64,000 nt of DNA, from contig NZ_RRAZ01000010.1 of NCBI RefSeq assembly GCF_003863335.1, forward strand, positions 1 through 64,000, in the 5' to 3' direction. Made by a program: the position numbers and the translations under genes. A model generated the notes under the pieces. The model did no database searches, was not told the DNA's origin, and saw nothing but the letters and a program-made list of their open reading frames with translations. Source of the DNA: Falsigemmobacter faecalis. GTDB lineage: Bacteria; Pseudomonadota; Alphaproteobacteria; Rhodobacterales; Rhodobacteraceae. Within the stretch, counting starts at the first letter, position 1. Each line of letters starts with the position of its first letter. Below, one piece after another: positions 40,559 through 49,859 of the stretch.

Positions 40559-42415
40559 TTACCGCAGCGCTCCGGCAGCCTTCACGGCCGCCGCCTTTTC
40601 GGCATCATACCACCAGAAGTCGAGTTCGCCACGCGAGAAGGGCGGAAGCACCTCGGGGTGGCCGAAGACATCGTAATAGGCCACGGTGTGATTGGCCTTA
40701 AACCATTGTGGCACCCAGAAATATTCCCGGCGCAGCACACGGTCGAGCGCGCGGGTGCGGGTCTCCATCTCTTCGCGGGTGGTCGCGGCGATAACCAGAT
40801 CGATCAGCCGGTCGGCCGCCTTGCTTTTCAGCCCCATCAGGTTGAAAGCTGAAACATCCGCCGTCTCTGAGCCGAAGAACTGCTTCAGCTCGGCCCCCGG
40901 GATCAGCGAGGCGCGGGCATTTCCCACAACCATATCAAAGTCATAGCTGGGCGGGCGCTGCCGCGCTTCCAGCTGGGCATTGTCGATGCGGGTCATGCTG
41001 GCATCGATCCCCGCACGGCGCAGGTTCTCCACAAAAGGCAGGATCACCCGGTCAAAGGTCTGGCTGTCATTCAGAATGTCGAGCTTCAGCACCTCGCCCT
41101 TCGCATTGCGCCGGATGCCATCCGCCCCCGCCACCCAGCCCGCCTCTTCCAGAAGGGCCGAGGCCTGGCGCAGATTGCCGCGATCCAGCTGCCGCGCACC
41201 AGAGACCGGGGCCATCACGGCCTCATCGGTGAGAATCCCGGCGGGCAAAAGCCCCTCATCGACCAGGGGCTTCAGAACCTCCACCTCCTGCGGGGAAGGC
41301 GTGCCGGTGGCCTCCAGAACCGAGTTTTCCCAGACCGAGTTTACCCGTTCATAAAGTCCGTAGAACAGCGTCTCGTTGGACCACTCGAAATTGAACATCA
41401 GCCCCACGGCCTGACGCACGCGGGGGTCCTGAAACTTTCCCCGCCGCAGGTTCAGCAAAAACCCCTGCCCCGAGGCTTTGGTGCCTGAGGGGATTTCCAC
41501 CTTCTTCACCGCACCGCTGGTCACCGCCGGGAAGTCATAGCCCGTGGCCCAGGTGATCGAGGAGGCCTCATCGCGGAAAGTGTAGTTTCCCGCCTTAAAG
41601 CCCTCAAAGGCAGCATTGTAATCGGCGTAATATTCGATCCGGATGCGATCAAAATTGCTGCGGCCTATGTTGATCGGCAGATCCGCCCCCCAATAATCGG
41701 GGTTACGCTTATAGGTCAGGGTCTTACCCATCTCCATCCGGTCAAGAACATAAGGGCCGGAGCCAAGGAAGGGCTTCGTGCTGCCCTCCTCCAGGTCACC
41801 GCCTGCGGCTTCATACTGCGCTTTGGACAGCACCGGCAGACCGCCCACGGTCTGCGGCAGATCGCGGGTCGGGAAGCCTGCCTTGAAGGTGAATTTCACC
41901 CGATGCGGACCGAGGACTTCCACGCCTTCGACCTGCTGCGCCAGCACGGTGCGAAAATCCGTCAGGCCCTTGGTCAGGAAAAGGTCATAGGAAAAGGCCA
42001 CATCTTCGGCGGTCAGCGGCGTGCCATCTGAGAAGACCGCAGCTTCGCGCAGGTTAAAGATCACCCAGTCGCGCCCGGGGGGATATTCGAGGCTCTCGCA
42101 GAGCAGGCAATATTCGGCCCCCGTCTCATCGGCCACGCCGGTCAGAAGAGATTCGTAAAACACCGATGACAGCGCACCTGCCCGGCCTTTGACCGAATAG
42201 GGGTTCATCGAATCAAAACCGCCAAAGGCCCAGATCGAGATCTCGCCGCCTTTGGGAGCCTCGGGGTTTACGTAGTCGAGATGGGTAAAATCGGCCGGAT
42301 ATTTCAGATCGCCAAAGGTCGAAATGCCATGGCCGACCAGCACCTCGGCGCGCAGTGGCAGCGTGCTGAGCAAAAGCCCCGCCAGAACAAGTGATCCCCG
42401 CCGGAAGATGCCCAT
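40559..42415 (-). CDS. yejA: Peptide ABC transporter substrate-binding protein (YejA type)
   Basis: A 618-aa periplasmic SBP_bac_5 protein. Signal peptide MGIFRRGSLVLAGLLLSTLP with cleavage near LRAEV. HGISTFGDLKYPADFTHLDY and NPEAPKGGEISIWAFGGFDS are typical of YejA; FSDGTPLTAEDVAFSYDLFL is the family core. AGGAGC lies seven bases before the ATG at 42415. First gene of yejABEF; this is the second complete peptide importer in the window. Confidence 0.92.
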   Translation of the reverse strand: MGIFRRGSLVLAGLLLSTLPLRAEVLVGHGISTFGDLKYPADFTHLDYVNPEAPKGGEISIWAFGGFDSMNPYSVKGRAGALSSVFYESLLTGVADETGAEYCLLCESLEYPPGRDWVIFNLREAAVFSDGTPLTAEDVAFSYDLFLTKGLTDFRTVLAQQVEGVEVLGPHRVKFTFKAGFPTRDLPQTVGGLPVLSKAQYEAAGGDLEEGSTKPFLGSGPYVLDRMEMGKTLTYKRNPDYWGADLPINIGRSNFDRIRIEYYADYNAAFEGFKAGNYTFRDEASSITWATGYDFPAVTSGAVKKVEIPSGTKASGQGFLLNLRRGKFQDPRVRQAVGLMFNFEWSNETLFYGLYERVNSVWENSVLEATGTPSPQEVEVLKPLVDEGLLPAGILTDEAVMAPVSGARQLDRGNLRQASALLEEAGWVAGADGIRRNAKGEVLKLDILNDSQTFDRVILPFVENLRRAGIDASMTRIDNAQLEARQRPPSYDFDMVVGNARASLIPGAELKQFFGSETADVSAFNLMGLKSKAADRLIDLVIAATTREEMETRTRALDRVLRREYFWVPQWFKANHTVAYYDVFGHPEVLPPFSRGELDFWWYDAEKAAAVKAAGALR

Positions 42416-42517
42416 TCGCGCTGCTCCTGATTTTTTCAGCCTTTGAAAGACCCTAACCCCTGGCGGCAAGGCTTCTCAAGCAGCGATTGCAGGACGGGCG
42501 GACACAAATGCGAAAGC

Positions 42518-42547
42518 AAAACGCCGCCTCTGTGACAGAGGCGGCGT
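42518..42547 (-). terminator. Terminator downstream of the cytochrome c gene
   Basis: Perfect 12-bp stem ACGCCGCCTCTG (42521-42532) / CAGAGGCGGCGT (42536-42547) with a 3-base loop; on the - strand it is followed by TTTTGC. Confidence 0.88.
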
Positions 42548-42577
42548 CTTTGGGAAATCCCGATGGCTCAGGGGCAA

Positions 42578-43105
42578 TCAGCCGCCGGTGACCGTCGAGA
42601 GATATTTGATCAGGTTCGCGCGCTCTTCGGCTTTCGGCAGGCCTGCGAAGGACATTTTGTTGCCCGGCGCATAGGCACGCGGGTTGGTCAGGAACTTATC
42701 AAGGTTCTCTGGCGACCACGGCTCTGCGGCCATGCCCTTCAGAGCGTCCGAGTAGTTGAACCCGGCGACCGTGGCTTTCAGACGTTCCACAACACCATCA
42801 AGGTGGGGGCCGGTGCCGTTGCTGCCGTCAAGTTTGTGGCAGGCGCGGCATTTTGCGAAAACTTTCTCGCCGGCTGCCGGATCGGCGGCAGCGTAAAGAT
42901 CCGCAAAGGCCGGACCTTCTTCGGCGGCCGCTGCCGGAGCGTCTGCGCCGGTGTCGATCTTATAGCCCTGCACATGCTCATCGGCACCGTGCTTATCACC
43001 ACCGGTGGTATAGAGCGCAGAGGCGGCCCAGCTTCCCAGAAGGAACACCAGAAGCGACCCGCAAAGCGCACCGCCGGCCTTGGTCACTGTCATCGTGTCA
43101 AACAT
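42578..43105 (-). CDS. cycM: Membrane-anchored cytochrome c (c552/CycM type)
   Basis: A 175-aa c-type cytochrome with an uncleaved N-terminal anchor ([20 protein letters not shown]), an Ala-rich linker and a class I haem domain. CRACH is the haem-binding motif, and the axial Met is expected in [11 protein letters not shown]. It closely resembles Paracoccus c552, which carries electrons from the bc1 complex to the aa3 oxidase. GGAGAAG lies upstream of the ATG. Divergent from pheA. Confidence 0.92.
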   Translation of the reverse strand: MFDTMTVTKAGGALCGSLLVFLLGSWAASALYTTGGDKHGADEHVQGYKIDTGADAPAAAAEEGPAFADLYAAADPAAGEKVFAKCRACHKLDGSNGTGPHLDGVVERLKATVAGFNYSDALKGMAAEPWSPENLDKFLTNPRAYAPGNKMSFAGLPKAEERANLIKYLSTVTGG

Positions 43106-43224
43106 TCTGGCTTCTCCGCTTGGCTTTCCCTTGAAGGGCCTATACCCGCTTCCCCCCTCCCGTTTCAAGGTGTAGACGCGCTGAGGGCCGGAGGCTTGAC
43201 GAAATTTTGGCAGGGATGACACGG

Positions 43225-44061
43225 ATGAGCGGGCGGATAGCATTTCAGGGCGAACTCGGCGCCTATTCCCACGAGGCCTGCCGCCGCGCGCGCCCGGGGA
43301 TGGAGGTGCTTCCCTGCCACACCTTCCAGGACGCGATTGATATGGTCCGCCGGGGCGATGCGGATCTTGCGATGCTGCCGGTTGAGAACTCAACCTATGG
43401 CCGCGTCGCCGATATGCACAGCCTGCTGCCCGAAAGCGGCCTCTTCATCATTGATGAGGCTTTCGTGCGGGTGGAGATCGCGCTTTCGGCCCTGCCCGGC
43501 ACCAAACTCTCCGAGATCCGCAGGGCGATGAGCCACACGGTCCTGCTGGGCCAGTGCCGCAAATTCCTGCGCGAACATAATATCTCAACCCTTACCGGAT
43601 TTGATACCGCAGGCTCGGCGAAGGCCGTGGCCGCGCAAAGCGACCGCAGTCTTGCGGCGCTGTCTCCGGCGCTGGCGGCTGAGCTATATGGCCTTGAGAT
43701 TCTCGCCAGCGGCATCGAGGATCAGTCCAACAACACCACCCGCTTTGTGGTGATGTCGCCCGAGCGCGACCTGACCCGCCGTGGCTCGGGCAGGATGATG
43801 ACCACCTTCATCTTCCAGGTCCGCAACATCCCGGCTGCGCTTTACAAAGCCATGGGCGGTTTTGCGACCAATGGCGTGAACATGACGCGGCTTGAAAGCT
43901 ATATGGTTGGCGGCAATTTCACCGCGACCGCCTTCCTTGCCGATATTGAGGGCCATCCCGATGACCCCAATGTCGCCCGCGCGCTCGAAGAGATCCGCTA
44001 TTTCGCAAGCCGCTTTGAGGTTCTGGGCGTCTACCCCGCGAACCGCCCCACTGCCGATTAA
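43225..44061 (+). CDS. pheA: Prephenate dehydratase
   Basis: A 278-aa monofunctional enzyme converting prephenate to phenylpyruvate for phenylalanine synthesis. The PDT domain starts [19 protein letters not shown]; the catalytic TRF motif is in [11 protein letters not shown]-terminal ACT domain ([32 protein letters not shown]) should give feedback inhibition by Phe. ATG 43225 gives the family N-terminus; ATG 43216 is possible. It may use prephenate made by the chorismate mutase-like protein near 17.7 kb. Confidence 0.94.
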   Translation: MSGRIAFQGELGAYSHEACRRARPGMEVLPCHTFQDAIDMVRRGDADLAMLPVENSTYGRVADMHSLLPESGLFIIDEAFVRVEIALSALPGTKLSEIRRAMSHTVLLGQCRKFLREHNISTLTGFDTAGSAKAVAAQSDRSLAALSPALAAELYGLEILASGIEDQSNNTTRFVVMSPERDLTRRGSGRMMTTFIFQVRNIPAALYKAMGGFATNGVNMTRLESYMVGGNFTATAFLADIEGHPDDPNVARALEEIRYFASRFEVLGVYPANRPTAD

Positions 44062-44105
44062 GCGCAACAGGGGCTAAGCCCCCATTTCCATCGCTCAGAT
44101 ACGCC

Positions 44106-44140
44106 AAACCCGTCCGGCTCACACGGTCCGGCGGGTTTTT
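44106..44140 (+). terminator. Terminator downstream of pheA
   Basis: Stem AAACCCG-CCGG / CCGG-CGGGTTT with one bulged T, ending in TTTTT. It lies about 45 bases after the pheA stop. Confidence 0.75.
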
Positions 44141-44225
44141 GCGCCCCGCCCAGGCAAGGGCGGCTTTTCAGCAGGTTTTCGTGACTTCAACCGGCACGGC
44201 GCGGGATCGTCCCGCCTGATCCGAT

Positions 44226-44255
44226 GCAAAACACCCGGGCCACCAAAGGCCCGGG
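44226..44255 (-). terminator. Terminator of the host-attachment-type gene
   Basis: Perfect 8-bp stem CCCGGGCC (44234-44241) / GGCCCGGG (44248-44255) with a 6-base loop; on the - strand it is followed by TGTTTTGC. It lies 28 bases after the stop of the - strand gene. Confidence 0.75.
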
Positions 44256-44282
44256 CGCCTGCTGATCAGAAGAACCAGGGCC

Positions 44283-44681
44283 TCAGGCCGCCGAGATCGC
44301 CTTTTCGATCTCCACAGTGCTGGCCCCGGTGAGGACCTTATCGATCTCCCCCACCAGCACCTCCTGCAGCTTGCTGTGATAGCTGCGGCGCATCTCGCCA
44401 AGACTGCGGGGGGCGGCGATGATCAGAAGGCTCCCGATCCGGCCCTCCAGTACCATGGTGTTCAGCTTATCGACGACGCCTTTGCCAAAAGCATCTTCTT
44501 CCATCTGTTTTGCGGCCGGATTGGCGGCGCTGCTGGAGCGGCCGGAGGCTGAATTGCGGTCCTCGCTCTCATGCGGGCGCATCGGCGAGAGGCGCAGATC
44601 CCCCGGCTCACCGCCGACTTTAAAGAGGTTGAAAGTCTCGCCATCCACCACGGCGACGACGGTATTGCGCGGCACATCCAT
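44283..44681 (-). CDS. Host attachment family protein
   Basis: A 132-aa protein of the Host_attach family (PF10116, related to archaeal release factor-like baeRF domains), named after an Agrobacterium gene. The N-terminus RNTVVAVVDGETFNLFKVGG and the core (KQMEEDAFGKGVVDKLNTMV; GSLLIIAAPRSLGEMRRSYH) match. The biochemical role is not established; the baeRF link suggests an RNA/translation or nucleic-acid function, but this is inference. Divergent from pheT across 234 bases. Confidence 0.83.
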   Translation of the reverse strand: MDVPRNTVVAVVDGETFNLFKVGGEPGDLRLSPMRPHESEDRNSASGRSSSAANPAAKQMEEDAFGKGVVDKLNTMVLEGRIGSLLIIAAPRSLGEMRRSYHSKLQEVLVGEIDKVLTGASTVEIEKAISAA

Positions 44682-44722
44682 ATTACTGTCCTGTCACTGT
44701 TACAGCCCCGGAAACCCGCAGC

Positions 44723-44814
44723 GCAGGGACAGGGTTCCCTGCAAGGACCCCGGCGGAGATCGCGGCCCCGGGGATCTCCTGCCCTGCAAAGGGGATTTTC
44801 CCCGCAAATCCCCT
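44723..44814 (+). other. Hairpin-rich leader upstream of pheT
   Basis: Three consecutive stem-loops are visible: GCAGGGA/TCCCTGC (44723-44742), GGAGATC/GATCTCC (44755-44779) and a perfect 9-bp AGGGGATTT/AAATCCCCT (44790-44814). None is followed by a T run. No Phe-rich leader peptide was found. The structure may be part of the pheT 5' untranslated region, or of the leader of the divergent gene if read from the other strand. Confidence 0.5.
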
Positions 44815-44915
44815 GCCCCGCGCCCCGCTGCGGCGGCCTGGCCCTTCCCCTTTGCCCGCCTTTGCGCTAATCGCGGCAGGATTCCCGATGAATGCGATGT
44901 CCGAGAGGCGCCACG

Positions 44916-47333
44916 ATGAAGTTCACCCTGTCCTGGCTCAGAGACCACCTGGAGACCGAGGCCCCGCTCGAGACGCTGCTCGATGCGCTGACGGACCTTG
45001 GCCATGAGGTGGAAGAGGTCGAAGATCCGGCCAAGAAACTGGGTGCCTTCCGCATCTGCCGCGTGATCGAGGCAAAACAGCACCCCGATGCCGACCGCCT
45101 GCGCGTCTGCCGCGTTGCCACCTGGCCGAATGGCCCGGACGGCGCGATGGAGGAAGTCCAGGTTGTCTGCGGCGCGCCCAACGCGCGTACCGGTCTTGTG
45201 GGCGTCTTTGCCCCGGTCGGCGCTTATGTTCCGGGCACGGATCTGCTGCTGAAGCCCGGCTCGATCCGCGGCGTTGAATCGATGGGCATGCTCTGCTCTG
45301 AGCGTGAGCTGGAACTCTCGGACGAGCACAACGGCATCATTGATCTGCCCGAAGATGCCCCCGTTGGCCTGCGCTTCATCGACTACAAGGGTCTCAATGA
45401 CCCGATGATCTATATCAAAGTCACGCCGAACCGCCCCGATGCGCTTGGCGTGCGCGGCATTGCGCGGGATCTTGCGGCCCGTGGCCTTGGCAAACTGAAG
45501 CCGCTGGTCATTGCGGCCATCGCGGGCAAAGCCCCCGCCGGCATCAAAGTGACCATCGCGGAGGAGCTGAAGGCCAAAAAAGCGCCGATCTTCGCCGGTC
45601 GCGTGATCCGTGGCGTGAAGAACGGCCCCTCGCCGGAGTGGCTGCAGGCCCGCCTGAAGGCCATCGGCCTGCGTCCGATCTCGGCGCTGGTGGATATCAC
45701 CAACTTCTTCACCTTCGACCTGAACCGCCCGCTGCATGTCTTTGATGCGGATGTGGTGAAGGGCGATCTGACCGTGCGCTTCGCCCGTGAGGGCGAGGAG
45801 CTTCTGGCGCTCGACGGCAAGACCTATGCGCTGAAGCCCGAAATGATGGTCATCGCCGATGACAACGGCCCGGAATCGCTGGCCGGTGTGATGGGCGGCG
45901 AGCATTCGGGCTGCACCGAAGGCACCGTCAATGTCTTCCTCGAATCAGCCTATTGGGATCCGATCACCATCGCCGCCACCGGTCGTGCGCTGAAAATCAA
46001 CTCGGATGCCCGCTACCGCTTTGAGCGCGGGATCGACCCGACCTTCACGCTGGAAGGGCTGGATGCGGCAACGCGCATGGTGCTCGATCTCTGCGGCGGT
46101 GAACCCTCGGATCTGGTCATCGACGGCGCGATCCCGGATGTGGCACGCGCATACCGCTTTGATGCGGGCCGCGTCGGCAAGCTGGTCGGCCTTGAGATCT
46201 CTGAGGACGAGCAGCGCAACACCCTGACCGCGCTTGGCTTTACCTTCGACGGTGACATGGTCACCCCGCCCGGCTGGCGTCCTGATGTTCTGGGCGAAGC
46301 GGATCTGGTAGAAGAGGTCGCCCGCGTCAAATCGCTGTCGGACCTTGAGGGCAAACCGATGCCGCGCCAGAAGCCCGGCGTTCCGGCCCCGGTACTGACG
46401 CCCGTGCAGACGCGCGAGCGCACCACCCGCCGCACGCTGGCCTCGCTCGGCTATAACGAATGCATCACCTATAGCTTCATCGACCAGAAATCGGCCGAAG
46501 CCTTTGGCGGTGGTCAGGATGCGGTGAAGATCGAGAACCCGATCTCGTCGGAAATGACCCATATGCGCCCCGATCTGCTGCCGGGTCTGCTGGCAGCGGC
46601 TGCCCGCAACCAGGCACGCGGCTTTATGGATCTGGCGCTCTTTGAGGTCGGCCCGGTCTTTTCGGGCGGTGAACCGGGTGAGCAGCAGGTGATTGCAACC
46701 GGCCTGCTGATCGGTCATTCCGCCCCGCGCGATCCCTGGGGCAGCCGTCGTCCGGTCGATATTTTTGACGCCAGGGCTGATGCTGAAGCGGTTCTGGCAG
46801 CGATCGGTGCTCCGGCCCGCGTCCAGATCACCCGCAAGGTTGCCGCCTGGTGGCACCCTGGCCGGTCGGGCAATATCGCGCTCGGGCCCAATACGCTTGC
46901 GACCTTTGGCGAGCTGCATCCGCGCGTGCTGCGCGAAGCAGGGATCAAAGGCGCGGCCGTTGCCTTTACGGTGATTCTGCCCGCCATCCCGCAGCCCAAG
47001 GCGAAAACCACCTCGCGCCCGGCGCTGGCGATCTCGGATCTGCAGGCGGTTGAGCGGGATTTCGCCTTTGTGGTCGATACCTCGGTCGAGGCGCTGACCC
47101 TGGTGAACGCGGCGCTTGGCGCGGATAAGGTGCTGATTGAAACCGTGCGCGTCTTCGATCAGTTCACCGGCGAGAAGGCTGAGGCGCAAATGGGCCCGGG
47201 CAAAAAGTCGATCGCGCTGAGCGTTCGCCTGCAGCCGGGCGATAAGACCCTGACCGACAAAGATATTGAGGCCGTCTCGGCCAAAATCGTCGAGAAAGTC
47301 AGCAAAGCCTCGGGCGGTGCTTTGCGCGGCTGA
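44916..47333 (+). CDS. pheT: Phenylalanine-tRNA ligase beta subunit
   Basis: An 805-aa subunit of PheRS. The N-terminal MKFTLSWLRDHLE is followed by the EMAP/OB tRNA-binding domain (about residues 40-150), B3/B4 editing region, B5 domain (DLVEEVARVKSLSDLEG), the inactive catalytic-like core, and a C-terminal ferredoxin-fold anticodon-binding domain (AVERDFAFVVDTS; GPGKKSIALSVRLQ). GAGAGG lies upstream of ATG 44916. The alpha subunit gene pheS is not adjacent. A UUCG-loop terminator follows. Confidence 0.97.
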   Translation: MKFTLSWLRDHLETEAPLETLLDALTDLGHEVEEVEDPAKKLGAFRICRVIEAKQHPDADRLRVCRVATWPNGPDGAMEEVQVVCGAPNARTGLVGVFAPVGAYVPGTDLLLKPGSIRGVESMGMLCSERELELSDEHNGIIDLPEDAPVGLRFIDYKGLNDPMIYIKVTPNRPDALGVRGIARDLAARGLGKLKPLVIAAIAGKAPAGIKVTIAEELKAKKAPIFAGRVIRGVKNGPSPEWLQARLKAIGLRPISALVDITNFFTFDLNRPLHVFDADVVKGDLTVRFAREGEELLALDGKTYALKPEMMVIADDNGPESLAGVMGGEHSGCTEGTVNVFLESAYWDPITIAATGRALKINSDARYRFERGIDPTFTLEGLDAATRMVLDLCGGEPSDLVIDGAIPDVARAYRFDAGRVGKLVGLEISEDEQRNTLTALGFTFDGDMVTPPGWRPDVLGEADLVEEVARVKSLSDLEGKPMPRQKPGVPAPVLTPVQTRERTTRRTLASLGYNECITYSFIDQKSAEAFGGGQDAVKIENPISSEMTHMRPDLLPGLLAAAARNQARGFMDLALFEVGPVFSGGEPGEQQVIATGLLIGHSAPRDPWGSRRPVDIFDARADAEAVLAAIGAPARVQITRKVAAWWHPGRSGNIALGPNTLATFGELHPRVLREAGIKGAAVAFTVILPAIPQPKAKTTSRPALAISDLQAVERDFAFVVDTSVEALTLVNAALGADKVLIETVRVFDQFTGEKAEAQMGPGKKSIALSVRLQPGDKTLTDKDIEAVSAKIVEKVSKASGGALRG

Positions 47334-47359
47334 GGCTGCGACAGAGCCGAAAATCTGAC

Positions 47360-47386
47360 GGGCGGTCCTTCGGGGCCGCCCTTTTT
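47360..47386 (+). terminator. Terminator of pheT with UUCG tetraloop
   Basis: A 9-bp stem GGGCGGTCC / GGGCCGCCC (one G-T pair) closed by the very stable TTCG loop and followed by TTTTTC. Confidence 0.92.
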
Positions 47387-47401
47387 CATGTCTTAACCAA
47401 A

Positions 47402-47415
47402 TGTCACATCTGACA
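47402..47415. promoter_or_regulatory. Inverted repeat upstream of the polysaccharide export gene
   Basis: TGTCA-CATC-TGACA, a perfect 5-4-5 inverted repeat about 80 bases before the start codon. Nearby are TTAACC (47393-47398) and the palindrome CCTTAAGG (47478-47485). The 5-4-5 layout resembles Crp/Fnr-family sites but the sequence is not a standard one. Regulator unknown. Confidence 0.35.
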
Positions 47416-47496
47416 CGCAGACTTGTTGACCTGTTCACAACTGCTTGTATGGTGAATTGATTATACCACCGTATTTTCCTTAAGGTTCGGGGCAGG

Positions 47497-48615
47497 ATGT
47501 ATCGTCTAATCGTCGCTTTGATGCTTGCCACACTGCCCGCCGCCTGCAGCCTCCCCCGGGGCGCTGCCATGCAAAGCGAAATCCTTCGCGGCTCAGCAGA
47601 AGAGACCCGCGATTTCCAGCTGATCCCGATCAGCCGCGCGAATGTCGCAGCCGTTCGCCACTGGCCGGCACCGCCCGGTGCGGGGCGGCCCTGGCGGGCC
47701 TGGCCTTCGGGCGCGATGCGCTCGGCCGATCCCATCGCCATCGCGCCGGGTGATCAGATCGACATCTCGGTCTACGACACCGAAGAGAACTCGCTTCTGA
47801 CCGGTGCGGGTGAGCGGGTGAGCAGCCTTCAGCAATTGGTCGTGACCTCGGACGGCAGCGTTTTCCTGCCCTATTCGGGCCGGATCAAAGTCTCGGGCCT
47901 CTCGGCTGAGACCGCCCGTGAGCGGGTGCAGGAGGCGCTGACGCCCTCGCTGCCCTCGGCGCAGGTGCTGCTACAGCATCGGCCCGGACGGCGGAACACC
48001 GTTGAAATCCTTGGCTCGGTCGGCGCCCCTGGCAGCTACCCGCTGCCGGATCGCGGCTTCTCGGCCCTCTCGCTTCTGAGTGTGGCGGGCGGTGCCACGG
48101 CAGAGATGCGCAACCCGGTGATGCGGCTGATGCGCGGGGGCGTCGGCTACGGCATTCCGCTGCGCAGCCTTTATGACCAGCCCCTGCGCGATCTTTCGCT
48201 GCGCGGCGGCGACCGGCTGATCGTCGAGGAAGATCACCGCCAGTTCCTGGCGCTCGGCGCGACCGGGGTGCAGAACGCGATCCCCTTCCCGCGCGACAGA
48301 GTCAGTGCGCTGGATGCGGTGACGCTTATGGGCGGCATTGCGCCGTCGCGTGCGGATCCCAAGGGCGTGCTGATCCTGCGCGACTACGGTGCCAATCAGG
48401 TGCGCAGCGACGGGCGCGGACCCGACCGGCAGCGGGTGATCTTTGCGGTCGATCTGACCACTTCAGACGGGCTGTTCTCGGCGCGGAATTTCACCATCGC
48501 GGATGGCGATGTGGTGCTGGCAACCGAATCTCCGATCAGCAATACCCGCACGATCTTCTCGCTTGTGGGCCAGGTCTTTGGCGTCTTTACCAGCGCAGGC
48601 AGCATCGGCGATTAA
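47497..48615 (+). CDS. Polysaccharide export lipoprotein (Wza/KpsD-like OPX family)
   Basis: A 372-aa outer-membrane lipoprotein: signal peptide MYRLIVALMLATLPAACSLP with lipobox Cys near residue 17. A Poly_export domain starts at about residue 80 (IAIAPGDQIDISVYDTEENS), followed by SLBB-type repeats (VEILGSVGAPGSYPLPDRGF; LGATGVQNAIPFPRD). Such proteins form the outer-membrane channel for capsule or exopolysaccharide. No Wzc/Wzx partners are adjacent, so it is a stand-alone export gene here. The C-terminus includes a hydrophobic SLVGQVFGVFTSAGS. Confidence 0.88.
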   Translation: MYRLIVALMLATLPAACSLPRGAAMQSEILRGSAEETRDFQLIPISRANVAAVRHWPAPPGAGRPWRAWPSGAMRSADPIAIAPGDQIDISVYDTEENSLLTGAGERVSSLQQLVVTSDGSVFLPYSGRIKVSGLSAETARERVQEALTPSLPSAQVLLQHRPGRRNTVEILGSVGAPGSYPLPDRGFSALSLLSVAGGATAEMRNPVMRLMRGGVGYGIPLRSLYDQPLRDLSLRGGDRLIVEEDHRQFLALGATGVQNAIPFPRDRVSALDAVTLMGGIAPSRADPKGVLILRDYGANQVRSDGRGPDRQRVIFAVDLTTSDGLFSARNFTIADGDVVLATESPISNTRTIFSLVGQVFGVFTSAGSIGD

Positions 48616-48663
48616 GGTGAACCTGTCCTGACCCATCAGGACAGGGGCCCCGAACCCAAAGCA

Positions 48664-48695
48664 AAAGGCCGCAGCAAAGCTGCGGCCTTTGTTCT
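48664..48695. terminator. Bidirectional terminator between the export gene and carD
   Basis: Perfect 12-bp stem AAAGGCCGCAGC (48664-48675) / GCTGCGGCCTTT (48679-48690) with loop AAA, then GTTCTTT; it lies between convergent genes. Confidence 0.9.
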
Positions 48696-48712
48696 TTGCG
48701 AAGGTCTTCGCG

Positions 48713-49222
48713 TCAGGCAGCGCGGCCGACCAGAACTTCGTCGACTTTCTTTTGCGCACCGGCTTCATCGACACCCGAGACGGCGGCGACTTCGCGGGTC
48801 AGACGCTCAAGCGCGGCTTCATAAAGCTGACGCTCAGAATAGCTCTGCTCGCGCTGGTCATCGGCGCGGTGCAGGTCGCGCACGACCTCAGCAATCGCCA
48901 TCAGATCACCGGAGTTGATCTTTTGTTCATACTCCTGCGCACGACGGGACCACATCGCGCGCTTCACACGGGCTTTACCCTTCAGGGTCTCAAGCGCCTT
49001 GTTCACCACATCGGGGCTCGAGAGCGAGCGCATGCCGATTTCAGTGGCGCGGTTGGTCGGAACCCGCAGCGTCATCTTGTCCTTTTCGAACGAGATTACG
49101 AACAGTTCCAGCGACATCCCGGCAATCACCTGCTCTTCGATCGACAGGATTTTGCCAACACCGTGGGCCGGATAGACCACGAAATCATTGGGGCGGAACT
49201 CGGGCTTCTTCGTCTTGGTCAT
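48713..49222 (-). CDS. carD: CarD/CdnL-family RNA polymerase-binding regulator
   Basis: A 169-aa protein with an N-terminal Tudor-like RNAP beta-binding domain (FRPNDFVVYPAHGVGKILSI) and a helical DNA-minor-groove domain containing a conserved Trp (KRAMWSRRAQEYEQKINSGD). CarD stabilises open promoter complexes, especially at housekeeping promoters. GAGGAAA lies upstream of the ATG. The C-terminal tail is slightly extended. It is separated by 245 bases from the fdxA start and probably has its own promoter. Confidence 0.95.
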   Translation of the reverse strand: MTKTKKPEFRPNDFVVYPAHGVGKILSIEEQVIAGMSLELFVISFEKDKMTLRVPTNRATEIGMRSLSSPDVVNKALETLKGKARVKRAMWSRRAQEYEQKINSGDLMAIAEVVRDLHRADDQREQSYSERQLYEAALERLTREVAAVSGVDEAGAQKKVDEVLVGRAA

Positions 49223-49467
49223 TCAGCTTTTTCCTCGCACAGGACCCGTTTCGACAAAAAAGATCCACGCCGAAGGGTTACTTCGGGCGGCAGATCGCTT
49301 TTCATCGGAAAGCCGCCCCTGATGTGGGGCGGATGGCAGGCTTCCAGATTCCCAGTAACGATCTTATAACACGAATCAGGCACGATTCCAACTGCGGTGG
49401 TTTTGACGCCACCTGCAGGCCTGTGCCTCAGCTTAATCCGTTCATAAAATCTTTGTTCCAGGCCGCC

Positions 49468-49806
49468 TCAGTTACCGGGGCCTGCCGCTTCAGAGAAATA
49501 GGTCTCAAGCTTGCCGGTCTCGCCGTCACGGGCCTCAGCCTCAGGCAGCGGGTCTTTGCGAACGGTCAGCACAGGCCAGAGTTCGGCATATTTGCGGTTC
49601 AGCTCAACCCAGGTCTCCATCGCCGGCTCGGTGTCCGGGCGGATCGCATCGGCGGGGCATTCCGGCTCACAGACACCGCAGTCGATGCATTCATCCGGAT
49701 GGATGACCAGCATGTTCTCGCCTTCGTAGAAGCAGTCGACCGGGCAGACTTCCACGCAGTCGGTATATTTGCAGGCGATGCAGTTGTCGGTCACGACATA
49801 GGTCAT
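49468..49806 (-). CDS. fdxA: 7Fe ferredoxin FdxA
   Basis: A 112-aa ferredoxin with the seven-iron pattern: [16 protein letters not shown] for the [3Fe-4S] cluster region and [16 protein letters not shown] for the [4Fe-4S] cluster. The C-terminal helix-rich extension ([14 protein letters not shown]) is typical of FdxA. GGAGG lies six bases before the ATG. It follows the S4 gene on the same strand, a common order in Rhodobacterales. Cytoplasmic electron carrier; partner unknown. Confidence 0.96.
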   Translation of the reverse strand: MTYVVTDNCIACKYTDCVEVCPVDCFYEGENMLVIHPDECIDCGVCEPECPADAIRPDTEPAMETWVELNRKYAELWPVLTVRKDPLPEAEARDGETGKLETYFSEAAGPGN

Positions 49807-49859
49807 CAGAAGCCTCCGGCGTCAGTTTTCGCGAGGCACAGGTAGGCCAGTCACGCGGA

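Noticed and set aside
44682-44915. T-box riboswitch upstream of pheT
   Set aside because: No specifier loop, T-box sequence or terminator/antiterminator pair; T-boxes are not expected in this group.
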